Shown here piece by piece: positions 1-11,390 of a stretch of DNA of 57,992 nt; position 1 is the stretch's first letter, and every line of letters starts with the position of its first letter. Below the pieces are notes generated by a model that searched no databases, was not told where the DNA came from, and saw only the letters and a program-made list of their open reading frames with translations. The position numbers and the translations under genes are program-made. Source of the DNA: Planobispora longispora (GTDB lineage: Bacteria > Actinomycetota > Actinomycetes > Streptosporangiales > Streptosporangiaceae); contig NZ_BOOH01000055.1 in the NCBI RefSeq assembly GCF_016863135.1, forward strand, positions 1 through 57,992, in the 5' to 3' direction.

Positions 1-3988
<3,988 letters not shown>

Positions 3989-3992
<4 letters not shown>

Positions 3993-4204
3993 CCTGCGGC
4001 CTCCACGCGGTGCGGTTGCGGGCCGGCACGGCCGGGGAGCGTCATCGCCCGGACGTGGAAGAGGCCGTCGAAGGTCTGCCGCCGGGCCCGGAGGGCGGGG
4101 ACGCCGCCGCCCGCGCGGGGGAGGCGGAACAGCGGGGGAGCGCCGGGCGGGTAGCACGTCAGCGAGGTGAACGGGGGGTTCGGTAACGCGTTTTCCTCTC
4201 GCAT
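3989..4204 (-). CDS. Possible 71-aa ORF overlapping the NRPS start
   Basis: This ATG-started frame ends in a TGA that overlaps the NRPS start codon as ATGA, the usual geometry of translational coupling. The product has no motif I recognise: it is Pro/Arg/Ala-rich, with two Cys or fewer and no signal peptide. It is not an MbtH protein, because it lacks the NxExQxSxWP pattern expected beside NRPS genes. No strong ribosome binding site precedes the ATG. It may be a leader ORF or chance. Confidence 0.22.
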
Positions 4205-4832
4205 CGCTACGCGAAGTCACCTCCAGACGGGACCCGCCGAGCCGTGCGAGATCGTCGCTCGAACAGCGGATGAGGGAACCACTCGTGCGGGGGTCGTCCC
4301 GCAGAGGGCCTGTCAGCGCCAAGCCACGCTCTTCCTATTATTTCGGCCGAAATGCAGTCAAGAGGTGAAATTTCAATCGATGTCGAAATGGAGGTTTCGG
4401 GCATCTCCCTAGATCGGGTCCTCCGCCACCCCGGATCGGACAATGTCGAGGTCAGCCGGGATCCCAGCGGAAACCGGATCCGGCGCCGGTGGGCCCTCGA
4501 TCCCGCCGCGACGTCGCGGCGGACACTCACCGTCACGGATGATCATCCTAGAGAGAGTGGCCGAAACCGGACTTCCGGTCCTCCCTATGGCGAGAGGGAC
4601 AGTCCTAATTGACAAAAATTGTCGTACTTAAGTCAATACAAGAGTCAATGTAGGCGGTAATGCGGCGCTCGGACTATTCATGCGCGCGCCGAGAAATGGC
4701 GCGTTCCAATTCGCCGGTTCACCGCGCTGCGGCACAGCCGGCGGGCGGAGCCGTCCGACGACCTCCGCGCCGCTGCAGAACTCGTTCCAGCCCGGTTCCC
4801 GGGCGGGGCGATCGGGGATCGCCCGCCACCCC
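4205..4832. other. Non-coding region between the NRPS and WYL genes, with an AT-rich patch
   Basis: No convincing gene was found. Two perfect palindromes stand out: ATTTCGGCCGAAAT at 4340-4353 and TGAAATTTCA at 4366-4375. The stretch 4600-4675 is unusually AT-rich for this window and contains several TTGAC/GTCAA elements. Since both flanking genes read on the minus strand, this region must hold the NRPS promoter, with a possible long leader. The identity of any regulator is unknown. Confidence 0.45.
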
Positions 4833-5807
4833 TCAGGATGACGCCCCGTACCGGGCGGCGATCGCGGCGGCCCGATCGTGCAGGGAGGTGCGCAACCACT
4901 GCGGGGCCAGGGCTTCCGCGTCCGTGGCGAGCTGCCACAGCGCCCATTCGGCGTGTCTCGGATCCTGGAAGGTCACCTCCAGCCGCAGCCGGCCGTCCGG
5001 GTCGGATTCCTCGGCGAGGACGGCCAGCGCGGTGCCCACCAGCTCCTCCCGCCGCGCCGGGTCGACGCGCACCAGCACGGTGACCTGGTCGCCGCCGGTC
5101 CTGAACCGCGTGCTGCGTTTCCGCCAGACCCGGTCCAGATCGACCCGATCCGGTCGCTGCGCGGGTTCGGCGAGCTCCTCGGCGGCCAGGATCCGGGACA
5201 ACCGGTAGGTGCGGTCCGCGCCGGATCTCGCGGCCAGCAGATAACCCCGGTCGCGTACGGTGACCAGGCCGATCGGGTCCACCGTGCGCCACTTCGGGGC
5301 CTGGTCCACGGCCGCGTAGTGGATCCGCAGCCTGCGCCCGGCGAACACCGCGCGCAGGACCTCGGCCACGACGGCGTCGGGCGTCTCCTCGGCGGCCAGC
5401 CGGCGCGAGAGGAGGTCGGTCTCCGGGTCGATGAGCAACCGCTCGGCCGCGCTGGCCGCGGTGTCCCGATAGCTTTCGGGCAGCGCGTCGACCACCTTGA
5501 GCATCGCCGAGGCGAGCGCCGAGCCGAGCCCGAACGCCTGCGCGCCGCGCCGCGATCCGGCGACCAGCAGGGCGAGGGCCTCGTCGTGGTTCAGACCGGT
5601 GAGCTCGGTCCGGAAACCGGGCAGCAACGCGAACCCCCCGTGCCGCCCGCGTTCGGCGTAGACCGGGACGCCGGCCGAGGACAGCGCCTCGATGTCGCGC
5701 AGCACGGTGCGGGTGGACACCTCCAGCTCGCGGGCCAGCGCGGTGGCGGACAGCCGGCCGTGCTGCCGCAGCAGCAGGACCAGTGAGACCAACCGGTCGG
5801 CGCGCAT
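4833..5807 (-). CDS. WYL-domain (YafY-type) transcriptional regulator
   Basis: The 324-aa protein has an N-terminal DeoR-like winged helix (RLSATALARELEVSTRTVL, residues about 18-36), a central WYL domain (residues about 140-220, with LRIHYA and RGYLLAA) and a C-terminal WCX segment. This is the standard YafY architecture, in which WYL binds a small ligand or nucleic acid. A TAGCGT -10 element ends 6 bases before the ATG, so the transcript is probably leaderless, which fixes the start. It is divergent from a RidA-family gene, and two inverted repeats in the gap are candidate operators. Control of the neighbour and of itself is inferred. Confidence 0.92.
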   Translation of the reverse strand: MRADRLVSLVLLLRQHGRLSATALARELEVSTRTVLRDIEALSSAGVPVYAERGRHGGFALLPGFRTELTGLNHDEALALLVAGSRRGAQAFGLGSALASAMLKVVDALPESYRDTAASAAERLLIDPETDLLSRRLAAEETPDAVVAEVLRAVFAGRRLRIHYAAVDQAPKWRTVDPIGLVTVRDRGYLLAARSGADRTYRLSRILAAEELAEPAQRPDRVDLDRVWRKRSTRFRTGGDQVTVLVRVDPARREELVGTALAVLAEESDPDGRLRLEVTFQDPRHAEWALWQLATDAEALAPQWLRTSLHDRAAAIAARYGASS

Positions 5808-5813
5808 GCGAGA

Positions 5814-5844
5814 ACGCTACCGAAATACACGACACAGGATGTCG
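5814..5844 (-). promoter_or_regulatory. Promoter and dyad of the WYL gene
   Basis: TAGCGT (-10) is at 5814-5819 on the minus strand, 6 bases before the ATG. Behind it lies the inverted repeat CGACA-CAGGA-TGTCG at 5830-5844. A dyad in this position could be an autoregulatory site. Confidence 0.5.
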
Positions 5845-5898
5845 CGATTTGTTGGGAGGCTCATCAACGCGGCCGGACGACGGCGGCTACCGAACTGA

Positions 5899-5917
5899 TC
5901 GACGTACGTGATGTCGA
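5899..5917. promoter_or_regulatory. Second dyad in the WYL/ridA gap
   Basis: TCGAC is separated by 9 bases from GTCGA. It shares the GAC...GATGTC core with the dyad at 5830-5844 and lies 20 bases before the ridA start, a position suited to repression of ridA. Confidence 0.35.
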
Positions 5918-5936
5918 CGAATCGAATGGAGCTGAT

Positions 5937-6338
5937 ATGGCAGTGGAGCGAACGGCGGTCAACCCGTGGGCGTGGTCGGTGGAGCTGGGATACAACCAGG
6001 GCGAGATCGTCTCCGGGCACGCCCGGACCCTGTACTGCGCCGGGCAGACCGCGATGGACGGCGACGGCAAGCCCCGGCATGCCGATGACATGGCGGCGCA
6101 GCTGGCGCTGAGCCTCGACAACCTGGAGGCCGTGCTCGGCGAGGCCGGCATGTCCCTGGCGAACCTCGTCCGGCTCAACGTCTACACCACCGACGTCGAT
6201 CGGCTCTTCGAGCACTACGGCGTGCTGGCGTCGCGGCTGGGCGCCGCCGGGGTGGCGCCGCCCACCACGATGCTCGGGGTGACACGGCTGGCGCTCCCCG
6301 ACCTGATGGTCGAGCTCGAGGCGACCGCCGTCGCCTGA
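5937..6338 (+). CDS. RidA/YjgF family protein
   Basis: The 133-aa protein has typical RidA features: LYCAGQTAMDG near residue 34, a central VRLNVYTTDVD strand, and a C-terminal LPDLMVELEATAVA. RidA proteins hydrolyse reactive enamine/imine intermediates from PLP enzymes, but many paralogues act on other substrates. The canonical arginine of the RidA subgroup (R-N/CxxVxxGxIP context) is not evident, so it may belong to another Rid subfamily. GGAGC precedes the ATG. It is divergent from the WYL regulator, which probably controls it. Confidence 0.9.
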   Translation: MAVERTAVNPWAWSVELGYNQGEIVSGHARTLYCAGQTAMDGDGKPRHADDMAAQLALSLDNLEAVLGEAGMSLANLVRLNVYTTDVDRLFEHYGVLASRLGAAGVAPPTTMLGVTRLALPDLMVELEATAVA

Positions 6339-6346
6339 TGCGACCT

Positions 6347-6380
6347 GTGCCGCCTCCGGCGGGGCTGCCGGAGGCGGCAC
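6347..6380 (+). terminator. Hairpin after the RidA gene
   Basis: A perfect 14-bp stem (GTGCCGCCTCCGGC and its complement) with a 6-base loop starts 9 bases after the RidA stop codon. There is no T tract, as is common in high-GC actinobacteria. Confidence 0.75.
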
Positions 6381-6414
6381 GAGCCGGAGGCGGCTGGGTG
6401 ATCTCCGGCACTCG

Positions 6415-6487
6415 GGACGGCGGCCATCGGCGGCTCGGGCACGACCGGACGGCGGCCATCGGCGGCTCGGGCACGACCGGACGGCGG
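6415..6487. repeat. 32-bp tandem repeat, about 2.3 copies
   Basis: Two identical 32-bp units beginning GGACGGCGGCCATCGG occupy 6415-6446 and 6447-6478, followed by a partial third. They are non-coding and lie between the RidA terminator and the STAS gene. No function is visible. Confidence 0.85.
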
Positions 6488-6626
6488 TGATCGCCTGCCG
6501 TGGGCGCCGGACGTCGCCGGGCCGGCGGGTGATTGCGGTGTGGAGGGTGCGGAGAGCATCCTGATGAGGATGCCTCGATGGCTGTCGGGGCCTGTCGGGG
6601 CCTGTCGGAAAAGAGCGTGAGTCGGG

Positions 6627-6983
6627 ATGTCGGAACCGTTTCCTCCCCCTCAGGCCGAGCTGTGCTCAGTGCGGCGTGAACGGCAGGCGGTGCGGTTGCG
6701 GGGGGACATCGATCTGGTCAACGCCGCGGAGATCGCCGACCGGCTGGTCGCCGAGGTCGAGGCCGGGGCGTGGCATCTGGACCTGTCGGAGGTGGACTAC
6801 TGCGGGGTGGCGGGCCTGCGGGCCCTGCTGGCCGCCTGTGACGCCCTGCGGGCGCGCGGTGGAACGCTGCGCTTGACCTGCTCGCCGTCCGTGCTGCGCG
6901 CGCTGGAGATCTGCGAGCTGAACCGCGCCGGCCTGGAACTGGTCGCCGCGGACCCGGCCGGCGGCGAGGAGGCGGGCTGGTGA
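6627..6983 (+). CDS. STAS-domain anti-anti-sigma-like protein without the usual phospho-serine
   Basis: The 118-aa protein is a single STAS domain (VRLRGDIDLVNAAEIADRL; LDLSEVDYCGVAGLRALL). In anti-sigma antagonists such as SpoIIAA and RsbV the loop reads D-S-[SA]-G-L, with a phosphorylatable serine. Here it reads C-G-V-A-G-L, so the serine is missing and switching by RsbW-type phosphorylation is unlikely. It is convergent with a MEDS/ATPase protein, a natural partner, so the two probably act together in sigma-factor or sensory control. This is inference from family and position. Confidence 0.88.
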   Translation: MSEPFPPPQAELCSVRRERQAVRLRGDIDLVNAAEIADRLVAEVEAGAWHLDLSEVDYCGVAGLRALLAACDALRARGGTLRLTCSPSVLRALEICELNRAGLELVAADPAGGEEAGW

Positions 6984-7048
6984 ACGCTCCGCGTGGGATC
7001 CGCGTGGGGTGAGCCGGCCTCGCTGCGCACCGCACTCCGCGGACGGCC

Positions 7049-8149
7049 TCACCCGGGGACCTGCCCGGAAGATCCGAGGCGCTTCACCTCCCTGCGCAGC
7101 TGAGCGGCCCGGATGCCCGCCGCGGCCGTTTTACGCTGTATGATCTCCACCCGGGCCCGGGCGCCCTCCAGCTCCGCCGGGCCGTGCCCCATCGGCAGCG
7201 CGAGCACCAGCCGCACCCCGAACCCGCCGGGAGGGCGGAAGGTCTCGACCCGATCGCAGGACCGGCGGGCCAGCCACAACCCCGCGCCCCCGCGCAGGTC
7301 ACCGCTGGGCGGGCTGTATCCCAGCAGCCGGTCATCGAACCCCGGCCCCTGATCGACGATCGTGCACACCAGCCGCGACGGGTCCGCCCACAGGCGCAGC
7401 CGCACCGGGGGTGCTCCGTGCAGCAGGCCGTTCACCACCGTCTCGGACACCGCCGCGACCAGATCCGACCGCCTGGACACCGGCACCTCGAGCCCCGCCA
7501 AGATCGAACGTAGCTGCTCGCGCAGCGCCGGAATCTGGCCGGGCGCGGTCACGGGACCCGACCGGTAGGCCGGTGGCGTCCTCTCCAGAGGATCGGGACC
7601 CGCCTCTGACAGGCCGGCGACGAAGGCGGACGGGTCCGTATAAGGAGGGCTGGGCACCGCACCCGCGGCCGTGAGGAGCGCCGGATGGGTGCGCGCCGCG
7701 GAATCCAGCACCGGCCCCGGCAGCGCTCGCGTGTCATACGCGCACACGCACCGCAGCCGGACCGAGGCCAGCGCCACATTCATGATCGCTTCGAACCGCA
7801 TCCACTCGCGCCACGACGCAGGTTCGGCCCCGAAGTCCACCTCGCCCACCAGTCGCACCCCGCGCGCACCCGCCTCCAGCCCGGCGCGCACGATCCTGCG
7901 GAACGCGGCCACCGCACACGCGGGCCGGGTGTAGATCTCCGCGCGCTCGACCAGCATGACGTTCCCGCGCTCGCGGTCCGGCAGCGCATTCACCAGCAGC
8001 GCGTTGCCGGCCTCGCCGCACGCCAGCACCACCGCGTCACCGGCGGCCAGTCCCCGGCGCAGGAACGGCACGGCCGCCGCCAGCAGTTCCCCGGGCGAGC
8101 CGTACAGCAACCCCTGATGAGCGCAGCCGCCCTCGGTTGGAGGGCCCAT
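7049..8149 (-). CDS. MEDS-domain sensor with C-terminal RsbW-like ATPase domain
   Basis: The 366-aa protein has an N-terminal MEDS domain (residues about 5-165; HQGLLYGSPGELL, VRLVGEVDFG, RCVCAYDTR) and a GHKL/HATPase_c domain (about 215-335; AAVSETVVNGLLHG, VDQGPGF, GAGLWLARR). That layout is known from RsbA-like anti-sigma regulatory proteins. The tail (about 335-366) is basic and helical. The ATG at 8149 was chosen because GGAGG lies 6 bases upstream; alternative starts exist at 8173 (ATG) and 8179 (TTG). It probably binds or phosphorylates a STAS partner, possibly the convergent neighbour or another. Confidence 0.9.
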   Translation of the reverse strand: MGPPTEGGCAHQGLLYGSPGELLAAAVPFLRRGLAAGDAVVLACGEAGNALLVNALPDRERGNVMLVERAEIYTRPACAVAAFRRIVRAGLEAGARGVRLVGEVDFGAEPASWREWMRFEAIMNVALASVRLRCVCAYDTRALPGPVLDSAARTHPALLTAAGAVPSPPYTDPSAFVAGLSEAGPDPLERTPPAYRSGPVTAPGQIPALREQLRSILAGLEVPVSRRSDLVAAVSETVVNGLLHGAPPVRLRLWADPSRLVCTIVDQGPGFDDRLLGYSPPSGDLRGGAGLWLARRSCDRVETFRPPGGFGVRLVLALPMGHGPAELEGARARVEIIQRKTAAAGIRAAQLRREVKRLGSSGQVPG

Positions 8150-8335
8150 TCCTGGCCTCCCGACCAGCTCCATCCGCAACCAACAAACCGCATGATAGCT
8201 CCGTCACCCCACGCGCCGCCGCCCCGTGTCGGGCCCCACAGGCCGGCGACGGCCGCGGCCGGAGTGCCGCCCTCATCGAAGGAAGGACGGAGGGACGTCA
8301 ACCACACATTCCAGGGCGTCTCCCGCACGTGCGTG

Positions 8336-9128
8336 ATGAAATTACCGATGATGATCAGATATTTCGTGATCGCCGGGTTGTTATCCCTCAACCTGCCCGC
8401 GCAGGCCCCCGCGCTCCACGTGATGACGTGGAACGTCTGCGCAGGCACCAACCAGAGCTGCCCCCCTCTTCCGCCGCTCCGCCGCCGAGCTGGCCTGGCA
8501 CGTCGCCGTGCCGGCCACCGAGGCGGACGTGGTCTTCCTCCAGGAGTTCTGCACGGGCGCGGACGCCGACCTGGAGCGCGAGCTGGAAGTGCGAACCGGC
8601 CGGGCGTGGAGCGTCGAGTCGGCCGGGCTCGCCCACCCGGACGGCTCGCCGTACCAGTGCTTTCCCGACTGGAACGGCAGAGCGCGCGGGGTGCAGAGCG
8701 TCACACTGGCCGTGGCCGGGCAGGACGCCCGCTTCGAGGTGCACGCGCTGACCTCGCCGCCGTGGGGCGCCCGCAGGTACGCGGTCTGCACGGCCGACCG
8801 GACGCTCTGCACCGCGCACTTCTCCTCCGGTTCGATCTACGACGACAGGCAGAAGGGCGCGCCCTACCGGCACAGACAGCTTCGCGAGCTGTTCAAGCTC
8901 GGCCGGGGCGTGGTCGGCGGCGACCTCAACCTGGTGCCGCGCGATGCCGCCGCCGCCTACGCCGGTCGCGACGAATGCGATCCGCGCAGCCGCTGGACCT
9001 ACGTCACCCGTAAGCGGAAGATCGACTACGTGTTCGCCGGCGACGGCCGCATGCGGCGTTGCTTCGTCGACTACGCCAGGAAGGGATGGTCGGACCACGT
9101 GCCGATGCACGCGTGGGTGGCGCGGTAG
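8336..9128 (+). pseudogene. Secreted endonuclease/exonuclease/phosphatase-family protein, one-base frameshift
   Basis: An N-terminal frame beginning MKLPMMIRYFVIAGLLSL (signal peptide, then HVMTWNVCAGTNQSC) stays open only in one frame. The rest (LFRRSAAELAWHVAVPA onward) is in the next frame. Removing one C from the run of six at 8461-8466 restores a continuous protein of about 263 aa. All EEP catalytic motifs are present: TWNV, LQEF, GGDLN, RKIDYVF and WSDHVPM. The gene may be intact in the organism if the C run is a sequence error; otherwise it is a recent pseudogene. The likely role is an extracellular nuclease or phosphodiesterase. Confidence 0.82.
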
Positions 9129-9372
9129 GAGGGATTCCGGCCCCCCGTCCGCCGACGTGATCCTGTCGCTGGCGCACGTTGCGCACGAGATCCACGATCC
9201 GCACGGCGTATCAGACGCATCCGGTGGAGTTCGGGCCTGCAGCGCCTACCCCTGAGAAGCACGGCCCGCTCGGCGGCCCGTGCCCGGACTGTCGTCACGG
9301 CCCGAGCGTCCGCCGTGACCCGCGCCGACTCCCGCATGACGACCATCGCCGTACCGGGACCGCTCGACGCCA

Positions 9373-9579
9373 TCAGGGTCCCGCCGGGACGGGCAGGTCG
9401 CGGCGACGGGATCCCGTCGCCGCGACCACCTCGCCGGCCAGCACCACCAGCCATCGGCCGCACGCGCATTGCCGGTAGTCCACCGTTCCCTCGGAACTGC
9501 CGTGCGCTGACCGGGGAGAGGACGGCGGATGTCCACACGATGGGCATCCGGGCCGTTCCTGCCGGATGACAGGGCTCAT
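9373..9579 (-). CDS. Small zinc-ribbon-like protein
   Basis: This 68-aa frame has CPSCG near residue 12 and YRQCACGRWLVVL near residue 35, four cysteines arranged like a small zinc ribbon. Short proteins with a CxxC...RCxCG pattern followed by a hydrophobic LVLLDGE-like strand occur widely in actinobacteria with no assigned role. The start is uncertain and no strong ribosome binding site is seen. Its 3' end contains a 32-bp perfect palindrome. Confidence 0.45.
   Translation of the reverse strand: MSPVIRQERPGCPSCGHPPSSPRSAHGSSEGTVDYRQCACGRWLVVLAGEVVAATGSRRRDLPVPAGP
9396..9427. repeat. 32-bp perfect palindrome
   Basis: GGTCGCGGCGACGGGA is followed immediately by its exact reverse complement. 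As RNA it folds into a near-loopless hairpin of very high stability. It overlaps the 3' end of the zinc-ribbon ORF. It could be a terminator for that ORF or a protein-binding site. Confidence 0.75.
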
Positions 9580-9670
9580 GTGTCACCGAGGATGACGCGA
9601 TCGGCACCGGCATCCCGGTGATCGGGGGAAGAGAACACGCAACGACCTCCTGGAATGGAATTCCTTAATC

Positions 9671-9699
9671 TAAGATATCATCAGGAATATGATTCCTGA
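9671..9699 (+). promoter_or_regulatory. RpiR promoter with a palindrome across the start codon
   Basis: TAAGAT (-10 like) is at 9671-9676. The dyad TCAGGAAT-ATG-ATTCCTGA at 9681-9699 has perfect 8-bp arms, and the start codon is the spacer. A further GGAATTCC sits at 9657-9664. The layout suggests a short or absent leader and autorepression. Confidence 0.55.
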
Positions 9700-10582
9700 A
9701 GATTCGGGTGGATCACCGGACGCCGCGCACCCGGCCGGCGGGGTGGCCGCGGTGATCGCGGCGGCCGCCCCCTCGCTGCGGCCGAGCGACGCGCGCGTCA
9801 TGCGCCTGGTGCTCGAAGAGCCGGACTTCGTGCGGGGCGCCACGGTCGCAGCCGTGGCCGAGCGCGCCGAAGTGAGTCCGTCCACGGTGGTCCGGGCGTG
9901 CCATGCCGCGGGCTTCGGCGGCTTTCCGGAACTGAAGCTGGCGCTGGTGCGCGAGGCGGCCCGGTCGGCCGACAACGTGCCGCGCACGCTCAGCGCCGGC
10001 ACCGGACTCGACGAGGTGTACGCGACGGTGCTCGCCAGCCACGGCGACAGCGTCCGCTCGGTCCGAGCCACCCTCGATCTCGCCCATCTGGAGCGGGCCG
10101 TCCAGATGCTGACGGCCGCCGCGCACATCCTGGTCGTCGGCGTGGGGACGTCCGCGGCCCCCGCCGCCGACGCCGCCTATCGGCTCACCACGATCGGCTG
10201 CCGCGCCGAGGCCCCGGCCGACGGCCGGACCCGGCAGCTGAGGGCGAGCCTGCTGGACGAGGATGATGTGATCTTGGCGGTCAGTCACACCGGACGCAGC
10301 GCCGAGACGCTGGCCGCCGTCGAGGCCGCCCGCCTCCGGGAGGCGAAGATCGTGGCGATCACCAGCTTCTCGTCATCGCCGCTGGCCGACCACGCCCATG
10401 CGGTGCTGGTGGCCGGAGGTCCGGACCTGGGCTTCCAGATGGCCGCCTCCAGCAGCAGGCTGGCCCACCTGGCCGTCGTCGACATCCTGCACGCCGCCAT
10501 CGGCCTGTCCGCCCCGGCCCGTTCGCACGCCGCGATGCGGGCGACCGCCGACATCACCGACGCCAACAGTCTCCCCGGCTGA
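9689..10582 (+). CDS. RpiR/MurR-family transcriptional regulator (HTH + SIS)
   Basis: The 297-aa protein has an N-terminal RpiR helix-turn-helix (residues about 10-90; AERAEVSPSTVVRACHAAGF) and a C-terminal SIS sugar-phosphate-binding domain (about 125-270; ILVVGVGTSAAPAADAAYRL, AVSHTGRSAETL). RpiR proteins sense phosphosugars. No sugar gene adjoins it, so the ligand is unknown. The start lies within a perfect dyad and probably near the transcription start. The next gene is 218 bp downstream with its own operator. Confidence 0.92.
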   Translation: MIPEDSGGSPDAAHPAGGVAAVIAAAAPSLRPSDARVMRLVLEEPDFVRGATVAAVAERAEVSPSTVVRACHAAGFGGFPELKLALVREAARSADNVPRTLSAGTGLDEVYATVLASHGDSVRSVRATLDLAHLERAVQMLTAAAHILVVGVGTSAAPAADAAYRLTTIGCRAEAPADGRTRQLRASLLDEDDVILAVSHTGRSAETLAAVEAARLREAKIVAITSFSSSPLADHAHAVLVAGGPDLGFQMAASSSRLAHLAVVDILHAAIGLSAPARSHAAMRATADITDANSLPG

Positions 10583-10621
10583 TCCCGTCCCCGATGGCGC
10601 CTCGATCTCTTGTTGACTCTC

Positions 10622-10661
10622 TTGTTCACCGTACAATACGATCTTCTTGGCCACTGTACAG
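10622..10661 (+). promoter_or_regulatory. TetR-type operator, site A
   Basis: TTGTTCACCGTACAA at 10622-10636 is identical to one box of the TetR promoter at 12120-12134. A weaker second copy (TTGGCCACTGTACAG, 12 of 15 positions matching the 12094 box) starts 25 bp later. The site lies about 140-180 bp before the secreted-protein gene at 10801. Confidence 0.7.
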
Positions 10662-10800
10662 GAAAGTTTGCCGGGGGATGCGGGGACCAGCGGATGCCGA
10701 ATCCGGGACAGGTGTCGAACCGCGCCCCCTGCAGGGCGCGTGAAGGACGCGCGCCGAGGACGACGGCCGCCGGGGCCGTCGGCAACCGAAGGAGAGCAGG

Positions 10801-11379
10801 ATGTCCGTACCGAACCGGGCCGGCAAGGCCGCACTGGCAGCACCTGCCGGGCGGCGAACGGCGTCGGCCGCCGTCCTGGTGACGGCACTCGCGCTGGGGG
10901 CCGTGGCGGCTCCGGCCGGCGCGGCGGTGCTACCGCAGCCGGCCGCGGCGCCGGCCGCCTCCGCGACCGCGGCCGGAAAATTCGGGCCGTTCGGATTCGG
11001 AGGTGTGCGACTGGGGATGAGCGCCAAGAAGGCCAAGGCCACCAGGAAGATCGTCTCCAAGCCCGTTTCCGGCCCGTGCACGGCATGGGACCTGAAGGCC
11101 TACCCGAGCGGCGCCGACAGCGTGGGCCTGTACATCTCCAAGAAGCACGGCGTGGCCGTGATCGTCGCGCCCAAAGGTGCGAAGACCCCGCGGGGAATCA
11201 AGGTCGGCTCCACCGGCGGGCAACTGAAGAAGGCCTACCCCGGCATACGGCGGGCGGCCAACGGATACGCCGTCATCACCGTTCCGGGCAACGCGAAGGC
11301 CGATTACCTCTTCCAGCTGTCGCGTGGCAGGGTCAGCGAGATGATCCTGGCCCTGAAGAGCCAGGACTGCGTCAACTGA
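10801..11379 (+). CDS. Secreted protein of unknown function
   Basis: The 192-aa protein has a long signal peptide (basic start, hydrophobic ASAAVLVTALALGAVAAPAGA, likely cleaved after AxA near residue 40). A mature domain follows, opening FGGVRLGMSAKKAKAT and ending in SQDCVN. Two Cys (PVSGPCTAW and the C-terminal CVN) could form a disulphide. The GxxLGMs-x-x-x-A opening resembles small actinobacterial secreted domains with no known function. GGAGAGCAGG precedes the ATG. A copy of the TetR-type operator upstream suggests control by the TetR protein at 11391-12092. Confidence 0.8.
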   Translation: MSVPNRAGKAALAAPAGRRTASAAVLVTALALGAVAAPAGAAVLPQPAAAPAASATAAGKFGPFGFGGVRLGMSAKKAKATRKIVSKPVSGPCTAWDLKAYPSGADSVGLYISKKHGVAVIVAPKGAKTPRGIKVGSTGGQLKKAYPGIRRAANGYAVITVPGNAKADYLFQLSRGRVSEMILALKSQDCVN

Positions 11380-11390
11380 TGGCGTTCTGA

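Noticed and set aside
4352-4612. 86-codon plus-strand ORF in the NRPS upstream region
   Set aside because: No ribosome site, no family, and it overlaps the palindrome-containing control region.
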